In this document: positions 11,501-21,500 of the stretch, piece after piece
Layout of the letters: the number at the start of each line of letters is the position of its first letter
Position numbering within the stretch: position 1 is the first letter of the stretch
Assembly: GCA_964017065.1 (NCBI GenBank)
Contig: OZ024789.1
Location: forward strand, 2,016,764 to 2,080,763
DNA: 64,000 nt
Source of the DNA: Haliclona indistincta
Lineage: Eukaryota > Porifera > Demospongiae > Haplosclerida > Chalinidae
Direction of reading: 5' to 3'
Translations under genes and position numbers: made by a program
The notes under the pieces: model-generated
The model's database searches: none
Seen by the model: only the letters and a program-made list of their open reading frames with translations
What the model was told of the DNA's origin: nothing

Positions 11501-12170
11501 AGTTACAAGTGTGGGTCCTTATCGAATACAATACCTGGATTGCTACTGCAATCACAGTGCTGGTAACACATCACCAGCTTGCTTTAAACAGATCTAACTT
11601 TTCACACAGCAAGAATAGAGTTAGTAGAGACTGCCAGAGCAGTCCAGTGACATTATCTTATTCCTACATTAAGTTACAAGTGTGGGTCCTTATCGAATAC
11701 ATTACCTATGATTGTTGCGGTTATCACAGTGCTGGTAACACATCACCAGCATGCTTTAAAAGTATCTAACTTTTCACACAGCAAGAATAGAGTTAGTAGA
11801 GACTGCCAGAGCAGTCCAGTGACATTATCTTATTCCTACATTAAGTTACAAGTGTGGGTCCTTATCGAATACTTTACCTATGATTGTTGCGGTTATCACA
11901 GTGCTGGTAACACATCACCAGCATGCTTTAAAAAGATCTAACCTTTCAGACAGCAAGAATAGAGTTAGTAGAGACTGCCAGAGCAGTCTAGTGACATTAG
12001 CTTATTCCTACATCAAGTTACAAGTGTGGGTCCTTATCGAATACAATACCTGGATTGCTACTGCAATCACAGTGCTGGTAACACTTCACCAGCATGCTTT
12101 AAATAGATCTAACTATTCTGAGTGCAAGAATAGAGTTAGTAGAGACTACCTGAGAGTAGTACAGTAACAT
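8574..12170 (+). repeat. Right arm: about 21 tandem units of ~171 bp, inverted
   Basis: At about 8573 the array switches orientation with no spacer: GCACTGTGATT of the left-arm unit is replaced by CATTAGCTTACTTCTAC, the reverse complement of the unit. The units then run in the opposite orientation to 12,170. Both arms therefore carry the same 57-codon frame reading outward from the centre. Deviant units include a doubled GTGGGTCC near 9124 and 11,355. Confidence 0.85.
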
Positions 12171-12335
12171 TACATCAAGTAACAAGGTGAACTGACTGAG
12201 TAGTAGAAGGGAAGACGCGAAGTCGCTGCGCTGCGCGATCGCGATGGTAAATGGGCGGACGGGTTAAATATCGCGGGTCCTTAGGTCGGGTCCTTGTGCG
12301 TTTTATGACTATTGTAATACCTCCCAGTACGTGTC
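12171..12335 (-). repeat. Right flank of the inverted array
   Basis: This is the reverse complement of 4205-4397, including the CGCTGCGCTGCGCGATCGCG stretch and GGTCCTTGTGCG. Unlike the left side it runs straight into the subterminal and terminal inverted repeats, so the right half shows the undisturbed element order. Confidence 0.7.
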
Positions 12336-12344
12336 AAAGATCAA

Positions 12345-12428
12345 GCGCGATAAACCGTACGATCAAAAGATCAAGAACGCTTTCTAGGCACGATCAAGCA
12401 ATCAAGGTCGAAATTTGGACGATCAAGA
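12345..12428 (+). repeat. Right subterminal GATCAA-rich zone
   Basis: Five GATCAAG or GATCAAA motifs occur here, in the same plus-strand orientation as the left zone rather than mirrored. The zone is separate in sequence from the 55-bp terminal repeat. Confidence 0.45.
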
Positions 12429-12483
12429 TTTTGATCGCAGTCGCGGACGATTCCACAGGAGGGTACTGGGTGACTACCCCTTG
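12429..12483 (-). repeat. Right terminal inverted repeat of the giant foldback
   Basis: Inverted partner of 1898-1952, ending GGGTGACTACCCCTTG. It lies 62 bp upstream of the ATG of the Kelch-Roc-COR-Death gene, so the promoter or 5' leader of that gene probably overlaps this repeat. Confidence 0.7.
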
Positions 12484-12545
12484 CTTCTTCTCTGATCTTG
12501 ATCTTGGTCGTTACATGCTGAAACTGTGTGACTACCTCTTGAAGT

Positions 12546-15500
12546 ATGGCGACTCCACAGCGTGAGTAGGCGTGTTTGTCTAGATATCAACTGTTAGCTA
12601 GTTTCTTACTCCTCACAGCGAACAACAGGTACGAGCCTAGTCCCCGGGTTGTACACCAAACCATTCGTGTTGGTAGTAACGTGTACATGTGGGCTGGATG
12701 GATGGAAGATATGCCAGAGGTACACGACAGTCAAGAAAAGAGACGGTTTACATCCTGTGTGGAGGTGTTCCACTCTGAGAGAGGAGACTGGACACGTCAA
12801 CCAACAAGCGGAGCTCCTCCACTGGGAGTGCGTGGATATGGCTGTACTGCAGTGAGTGATGCACTCCACTTCTTTGGTGGTTACTGTAACCATCATAACT
12901 GCTATCATAACAGTATTCACTCATTGAGCACATCGTCCCTTCACTGGGTGGAGTTAGCACCCACCACATCAGAGGGCGGGGCACCGATGAGAAAGGGTTA
13001 CTGTGGTACAGTAGCATTTAAGGATGGAGAGGAGGACATCTTGTACATAGTAGCAGGGTTTGGTCCTACTCCATCATATCGTCAGCCTGGAGCACAGTAT
13101 AAATCTTTTTCTAGTGATCATGTCATTGTCATATGCAATGAGCAGCACATGTTCTCACTGAGTACAAGTGAGTGATACTGTACATACATGTACTATAAGT
13201 GTTGGAACAGTTTACTAATGTATGTAGAGATAGTGCTTGTGTACTAGCTCAGTTTGTCTATCACTATGATAGTAAAAGCATGAGTAATACAAATGTATAT
13301 TGTATACATGTACGTTGTACCATTGAGTGGTATTATACCAGTAGTAGTGAGAGATGATGTGATCACCTCCTGCAGGAGAGTGGAGCTCACCAAACATTAC
13401 TGGACAGCCTCCTCCTCCATTGTTTGTTCCCACGCTTACTCCAGTGGGTGAGAGAAAAGCAGCACTGTTTGGAGGTTATAATCGTTCAGGACCCATCAGT
13501 GATGACCTGTTGATAGTTGAGTTGAGTAGAGATACTGTGGTGAGTGTTATGAGGATTGTGTGATAGTGTGGGTTATACATTGATTAATCCTTTAGACGCG
13601 ATTTAGCGTCATACATACTTCAGACACCATAACTTTATCAAAAAGTGCTAAACTATTCTGAAATTAAGCTAAATTGAAGAATAAAAAAAACGTACAAAAC
13701 TCAGTGGTTTTCGGGCCGGTCGTCCGCTAAATGTATTGGGCACCTGCATTTCTTTGGCTTCGGTGCCAATTTCAAAACTTTTGAAGAAAACAGAATGGCC
13801 GCCGAGAAAATTTGGACATTTTACGGCTTCGGGATGCACTGAAAACACATTTCCCCACATTCTCCACGATCTGGGCTACATTTTGCACTCACCTAAACTA
13901 CTGCTATTTGTATGTACTTTTCAGTAGCCAGCCCCAAAGTACTGACTTTGAGCAAAATTTGACGAGGTCGCTGCACTTTATTGACTTGACTTCCGAAGTG
14001 AGAGGAGCATAATTATTGATCGACTTGAGTGTGAGCAATTGCAGCTACTCACTGGCGAAAAAGGACGCAAATTTGAGACCAGTAGCGCAAAGGACACATG
14101 AGTTATTCGCGAGAGAATTGGTCAGCATTTACGTCGTTAAAATTCCAGCAAGATACCTTACTGTTATTATTATTAACGGGTACTAATTTTAGCGAATTTA
14201 GCGATGACATCATAATCGCTAAAATAGTACATGCCAAATTGTATTGCATAGTTTAGAAATTTGAAGGAAACGCTAAAATTAGTACTCGCCAATTCAGGGG
14301 GTTCTAGTACTAAAAGTTTCAGACCCGAAGGCAAAAAAGAGGGTGGGTGGGTAAAGACCATTATTTTTGGAAAAAGTCCATTTATTGAAAAAATTGTGCA
14401 GGCATTTTTAGGAGTTTTATATCTATTTCTGACCAGATATGTGCATAATTTCTACTAACATGTCCATTAAATCAGTTTATTTTCTGACAATATTCAGCGG
14501 CAGAGTATACTATACCTTAATTGCATGGTAATGATCAATCATTGCTCATGTTGATTACACTAATAAATACGTACCATAGTATTAACAGTGTTCAGCAGGT
14601 GCTCAGTAAGTAATAATTGTTCATAATAAGAAATTGCATATTGTTTTGAAATCAATGTGTAAGATATCAAGTAAACTGAAGAATTAAACAGAAACATGCA
14701 TACACAAAAAACAAGCTGGCACTCAGCTAATAGTTAGCTATTCTTGCTCTACTAGCAGCGTACAAAGACACAACTGTTGTGCAACTAGAGCTGAGAAATC
14801 AAGAGCTGCAGCCTTGGAAAGTAGCTGACCAGGCGTTGCATCTTGTTTGCTGTCATGGCTTGCCGCCTAAGTCACTGGCTCTTTGTGTTCTGGTGTGTGG
14901 TAGTCACTGAGGGCTGAAACAGCCACAGTAACAGCGCTTTCTTCTGCTGCTGTACTTCCATAGCTAGCCATCGTTCGCATAGCCGCAATCGATGCATGAA
15001 TATTAAGTATGTGGTATTGCGTGAATATAATTAACACCATGAATAATCAAGCGTTGATTATGAATATCATTATAATGATGCAAAATGACGTAGTGGGGGG
15101 TGGGTAACGGGGCAAACTGAAAAACCGGGTTCGGGTCTGGAATTTCTGACGCTGGAATCCCTGCGCCAATTCAAAGATTTTGTGAAATCGCTAAATTTTG
15201 TACCCGCCAATAATAGTGACCTTAAGGTAATTTAGTAGTTAAAGGGTTAATGGTTAGACCAATACTAAACACTAAAAGTAAAAAGTAAAAAAGTTTTAAT
15301 AAAAAGTGTACGGATGATGCTTGCAAAGTAAATGAAGGAACAAGATGGGATGATGCTTGCAAAAGTAAAGAAACAAGATAGGATGATGCTTGCAAAAGTG
15401 AAGGAACATGATGGAATAATGCTTGCAAATGTAAAAGTCCCAAGTATCCCTACATCAGCGGTAGCTGCGACGATGTGCAACTGACAAATACGGAATCCTC

Positions 15501-18500
15501 TTCCTATACCTTTTACAACCGTCAATTATATTAATCGGACTGTGTCCTCCAAACCACAGATACCTCTAGTTATTTACAACCGTCAACTACTTCATCGGAC
15601 TGCGTCCTCCAAAACACAGATACCTCTAGTTATTAACAACTGTCAACTACTTCATCGGACTGCGTCCTCCTAAACACAGATACCTCAGTCTAGTTGTTTA
15701 CAACCATCAATTACTTCATCGGACTGTGTCCTCCTTCAATAGTCATGCGTATTTCTAATAGTGTGAACTGTGAATTCTTCGTAACGGTAGATGAAACCTC
15801 GTAATGAGGCTAGTCATACGATTGAGCAAGTACGCTCCCTGATACACCTCGTTTCTGTGTTAGACGATCGTGACACCAAGGGTACGTTTACTATGGAAGA
15901 TACAGCTAAGTGTGGGCTCCGTTGAACACTAGACAAGCGTCATCTATCGCTAAAACTGAATAGTTCACAATGGATAATGCGTTGTAGATCAAAGCTGGAG
16001 TGCTGAGTACTGGCTTACTGAGTTCAAATAGTAAATAGAAAATGAGATGTATTATTCTTGTTTCTGGGACAGTAGCAACCTCTGTGAAGGACACGGGATA
16101 CAGGCAGAGAATCTGTGACTAGCTGTCCCGGATGTTCCTGGACGGTTGACACATATGCGAGGTCGTTACGTTGTGTCCATTAGAGAGATTAAGTTGCATG
16201 TTCAATGTGTGAACGTGTAAACGCTAGATTGAAGTTGACGTTAGCAGTTAGACGTTATTGCGCAACTCTGAATTAAGACACGCGTTCAACCGAAGATGGC
16301 TACCGCTGTGATGTAAGCTCAGTACAAGGTTGCGCAGCTTGTAAGATCTACTTGACGCAGAGACAGGGATGATGCTGATCATCTTATACAGTTGTTGTAT
16401 GGTGAAAGTACTAGTTCAGACGAGTACTGTTTAAGCAGCGACATAGCTATCATCCAGCTCTCGATCCAGCTATCATCCTGTTCTTATAGACGATTTTTAC
16501 TCCAAAACATGTTCATTTAGTGTGCTGGCAATCAGGTCACTCTTTTTGGACACTTGGAAATGAACTCCTTTGCCAGTGAGATGCCGTACTGTATCTCGGG
16601 CCACCTGAACGCAGGCATGCGGTAGTCTCGTCCCCAGACCACACCCTCGCCTATCGCGAGACAGGGTCTGGTGACTTTAGTCGATTTTTTGGGGCCAGGA
16701 AGTAATATCTTCCCCGGAATGTCTGGGAAAGAATCTGATTGATCAGAAGGCCAACTCTTACGTAATACAAACCACATCGATAGAATGTTGGCGTTGAAGA
16801 TGTAGCGTTCACGTTGACCTGCGCGAGTTCACCAGGGTATGGGCCACAATACTCAATGTGAATAATGACACAGAGGGAGTAGAGAAGACAGGAGAAGAAT
16901 GATGTAAACAAGGGTGACTCAGTTTATATACAACCATGACAAAACTACAAGCAACCAAATAATGACAAGACATGACAATGGCCCATGTATTCTTATTTAC
17001 AAGCAGAGCAGACATTATGTCTCCACATCTCCCTTTCTCACGAGGGCTTGTGAACGGGATCTGGTCATGATAGGACTGCGTTTGATAGGAGCCGATGCAG
17101 GTCTCTTTGGAGGAGGAGAATGTGGGAGTGGAATGATGTGTTGACGATTTCTTCTCACGAGCCCACCTGATGCTGGTTCAACCATGTATGATCATGGTTG
17201 AACCAGTGAAGTGAACCAGTGAATCAGCACCAGTCAGACCATGTATGATGGTCTGACTGTGGTGCCAGTTACTCTGCGATCACCAAAGTCTACCAGAACA
17301 GGAGATCCATCAGCTAGCTCTGGGAGAGTTGTGGTGCGATGCCGACGATTGTAATCTTGTGACATTCTGTCTTTATATAGCTGGTCTGCCTGTCGGTATT
17401 GTTCAAGATAATTCCACTCTGGAACAAGGCTCTTTGGTAGCCGAGGCAGGTTGGTGTTGATCTTTATCCCCATACACAATTCGGCTGGACTTTGATTGCA
17501 CCATTTGAGTGGAGTGGAACGATAGATCATAAGAGGGAGAAATAAGTCGTCAGATTTCTTGAGCAAGTTCTTGATGGTTTGAACAGCTCTCTCAACCTAG
17601 CTGCCCGTTACTTTGAGGAAAGTGAGGGCTGCTAGTCTGATGCTTGAAACCATATGAGGAGGCAAATGCTTTGATTTCTTCACAGTCGAACTGCGGCCCA
17701 TTATCACTCCTAAGAACAGCCGGAATTCCGTGTCTTGAGAAAATTGCTTTTAGTGCATTGATGACACTTGATGCTGTAGTCGATGTTAGCTTCACCAATT
17801 CAGGAAACTTCGAGAAATAGTCCGCTACCAAAAGATATGTTGAGCCTTTGAGGTAGAACAGATCAGCTGCTATTTTCTCCCATGGGTAGTCGGGCAAGGG
17901 GGTAGGAAGAAGTGGTCCCTTTCCTTGAACCCGATGTTCTTTGCAGATCCTGCATTCTTGGATCACCCTCTTGAGTTGACCTGCCATGCCTGGCCACCAT
18001 ACTGATGTTTTGGCTCTCATCAAACATTTCTGGATTCCCATATGACCAGTGTGTATCTTGCTCAATGTCTCTGCCTGCAGGGACAAAGGTACCACAATAC
18101 ATGAATCATACAGCAACAGGTCATCGACCACAGTAAGCTTATGTCTGGCTCCCCAGTAAGGGTGGAGCTGTTTAGAGTGGATACGTTGCTCTGGCCATCC
18201 CTTTAGGCAGAAGGTGACGACCTGTTGACAGATGGTATCTGCTGCTTGAGCTGCTTTGTAAATATCCACACGCTCAGAGGAAGCTGGAAGAGAGGCAATA
18301 ACTCCATGGATAAAACAATCGACGTCCCTGGTAGAAATGTCTCCTTCAAGACTTGGAAGTAGATTTCGAGAAAGAGTGTCAGCTGTGTTCAACAATTTTC
18401 CAGGTACATGTTCCACAGAGTATGTAAATCTTGAAAGACGAAGACGGAAACGAAGTATTCTTGGTGGCAAATTATCCAGATTCTTGTTGCCAAGAAGAGA

Positions 18501-21500
18501 CACTAGTGGCTTGTGGTCAGTCTCTAGCACAAAATGCTTTCCAAGAACATAATCGGAGAATCTCTCTGTAGCCAAGTGCACGCCAAGGCTTCTTTTTCGA
18601 CTTGAGCATAACGGCCTTCAGTGCTGGTTAAAGCTCTAGAGGCATAGGCAACCGGCTTCCAGAGATTGTCAGACTGTTTCTGCAGCAGGACAGCTCCAAG
18701 TCCATATGATGAACTGTCGGCAGAGATTCTTGTCTCCCGTTTTGTGTCATACAATGCCAGAACTGATGGCTTCTGCAGTTCTTCTTTCACGTTCTGAAAC
18801 GCTTGATCCTGCGTGGGACCCCATCTCCAGGTATTCTTTGTACTCAGCAGATCTCGAAGAGGCTTTGTTAACTCAGCTAGCTTGCTCGAGAATTTTCCCA
18901 ATTGATTCACCATCCCTAGGAAGCGGCGTAACTCTGGTATCCCTTCAGGAGGTTGCATCTTGGCGATTGCGCTAGTCTTGTCTAGATCTGGAGCAAATCC
19001 ATCCTCATTCAAAATATGACCCAGAAACTTCAGCTCAGTCTGTCGAAACGCACACTTCTCCAGATTTAGTGTAGTTCCTGCAGAAACCATCCTGTCCAGA
19101 ACTGCCTTTAGTCGGATGTCGTGTTGTTGTTCATCTGCAGCATGGACAAGATCATCATCAATTAGGCATACAACCCCCTCTAGCCCCTCTAATAACTTAT
19201 TCATTCTTCTCTGGAACAGCTCTGGCCACCGGAGCACTGGACAGCCCAAAAGGTAGCTTTTTAAAGTGATACCGCCCAAAGGGAGTAAGAAAGGTGGTAA
19301 GCGGTCTGGAAGAGGGATCAAGTGGGATTTGCCAGAAGCCACTGTTCGCATTCAATTTGGAGAACACCTTTGAGCCAGACAGCTGAGCGAGAACACTTTC
19401 TACTGTTGGTAGAGGGTGAGTCTGTCTCATGACACTCTTGTTTAAGGGTTTTAAGTCGACACAAATACGGACACCACCAGACTTCTTCGGGACTGCAACC
19501 ATGCCAGCACACCAAGGCGTAGCTTCTTCAATTCTTGAGATAACTCCCGACCTTTCCATTCTCGAAAGCTCTTCTTTAACTTTATCTTGAAGCGGATACG
19601 GAACCCTTCTTGGGACGAAAATGGAATGAGGCTTGTGATCCTGAGATAATTCTATCACGTATGGCTCTCCCAGAGTTCCTAAGCCTTCAAATACTCCTGG
19701 ATATTCAGCAACAATTCTCTCTCTGTAGCTTTCCATTGAGTTCATTCTTGCCACCAGCTGTAGAGCTTGAATCGCTGGTAAGCCAAGAAAATTGCTTTTC
19801 AGGCCCTTGACAACGAAGACCTGCTGCTGGGAGGTCTTAATTGTCCTTAACGGTGAGAGGTTGTGTGAACTGTCCCAGAACCGATAGAGGAGAACGGTCA
19901 GGTCCATGCAGCACTTTGCTCACCTTCTGCAGATGAATTCCCTTCAGCTTCCTAAAGGAAAAATCAGAAATAGCAGTAACTTCAGCCCCAGTATCTAGTT
20001 TAAACTGGACTGTTTCCTTTCCAACTTGCACTGCAACCGTCCAGGTCTCTGGAGCAGAGGTCTCATCAGTCACGCCATCCAGGAAGCCACTATCACAGTC
20101 CGGCAAAACCGTAGTCGAATCATCATTGGTTGTTACGTGGGAAATATTCTTGGTGCGACACTGAGACTCGAAATGACCTCTTTTCCTACAGCGGTGACAA
20201 GTAACATCTCGTGCTGGACACTCCGCTCGCCCGTGTGGTTCTCGTCCGCACCTCGTGCACCTGACATCCGACTGATGAAGAGTTGGTTGAGGACGGCGGC
20301 GAAAATTTGATCGTCTGCTATCGCCCCGTCTGCTTCGCGTCCCCTGAAGTGCATCCACCTCAATAGGATTTTCTCTGCTGTCGCCCGCGGATATAGTTTC
20401 TGGGTTTCCTGGACAGCATCTGTCTGTAGAATAATCTTTTTAGCTTTGGTCAAGTCCAAATCTGCAGTCAACTGTAGGCGCTTCGAGAACTGTGCATCTC
20501 GAATACCGATAACCAGACAGTCGCGAATGTCTTGTTCTTTCTGTTCCCGGGTGGCGTAGCCGCATCTTCCCGCAAGAGTATACAGTGCTAAGATGTACTG
20601 CTCTGCCGACTCTCCTGGCTGCTGCTTTCGTGAATTGAATTGCGCCCGTTCGAAGATGATGTTCCTCCGTACACCGAAGTATTCGTCGAAACTTGCAATG
20701 ACAGAGTCGTACACACCTCGATTCTCCTCATCTATACCAGTGGTCTCCAGTACGTCTTGCGCCTCAGGGCCCATGGAGTACAACAAGGTACTGATTTGTC
20801 TTCCTTCACTTCGGTCAATAAGTCCTGAAGCCACTCTGAATTGCTCGAACCTCTGCTTCCACTTCGGCCATTGCACCGGCTGGAGAAAGTCGAACGTCTG
20901 CATAGGCTGTAGCTGCATACCCGCCATCTGCTGCCATCATGTAGCGTTCGTGTTGACCTGCGCGAGTTCACCAGGGTATGGGCCACAATACTCAATGTGA
21001 ATTATGACACAGAGGGAGTAGAGAAGACAGGAGAAGAATGATGTAAACAAGGGTGACTCAGCCATGACAAAACTACAAGCAACCAAATAATGACAAGACA
21101 TATGACATATAACTATGGCCCATGTATTCTTATTTACAAGCAGAGCAGACAGTATGTCTCCACAGAAGATACCTAGATATGACTGTAGTCTTTTGCCTGA
21201 CGTTCTCGACCGTACCATCAGAGCTGCATTTGTCAGCATCGGTTATGAAAGTCTGACAGACAATCAGCGTCTTGCTATTACTGAGTTTGTCAAGGGGAAA
21301 GACGTTTTCGTCTACCTCCCGACTAAAGAAGGCAAGAGTCTATGTTTTGCTAGTCGGCCTGCTGTCTAGACGTTTTTGCCTTCGTAGATTGTCTCCCTCG
21401 TCTAACATTACCCCAGACACTTGTGTGTAGCAGGTGCAAATTCCAACATTTATAAGGATTCATTAGTGTCACGTAACTTTATTACACGAAAAACCCAAGA

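Larger units (their letters stand above)
1898..12483. mobile_element. Giant foldback (FB-like) composite element
   Basis: The outer ends are a near-perfect 55-bp inverted repeat starting CAAGGGGTAGTCACCC (1898-1952 against 12,429-12,483, two mismatches seen). A candidate 5-bp duplication CTTCT lies at 1893-1897 and 12,484-12,488. Inside are subterminal GATCAA-rich zones, an inverted pair of array flanks (4205-4397 and 12,171-12,335) and two opposed tandem arrays. Drosophila FB elements share this logic: long inverted repeats built of tandem repeats. No transposase is recognised. The left side also contains a broken ORF and a nested element (2391-3696). The right end stops about 60 bp before the start codon of the Kelch-Roc gene. 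Confidence 0.6.
16801..21164 (-). mobile_element. Ty3/gypsy retrotransposon 1, decayed
   Basis: LTRs of 227 bp (16,801-17,027) and 225 bp (20,940-21,164) run TGTAGCG to TCCACA and differ by a few substitutions and two indels. GAAGA is duplicated at 16,796-16,800 and 21,165-21,169. A purine-rich tract reading GAGAAAGGGAGA precedes the downstream LTR on the coding strand. Gag, protease, RT, RNase H and integrase are all recognisable but broken by frameshifts and a stop. The sequence style resembles K02A2.6-type metazoan gypsy elements. Insertion into the MULE-like unit is proved by comparison with the empty copy at 1304-1889. Confidence 0.85.

Noticed and set aside
4346..12167. Many 60-211 codon frames on both strands across the tandem array
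   Set aside because: They are the same ~57-codon repeat translation in different phases, arising from the ~171-bp periodicity. Units are often frame-shifted and no domain is recognisable, so they are not annotated as genes.
4398..12170. Array of regular repeats considered as a CRISPR-like or rDNA spacer array
   Set aside because: There are no unique spacers between short direct repeats, no rRNA sequence, and the DNA is eukaryotic. It is a tandem repeat in two orientations.
21190..21369. RecQ fragment considered as a functional helicase
   Set aside because: Only motif 0 and motif I are present, the P-loop is altered and a stop follows, so it cannot be an active enzyme.
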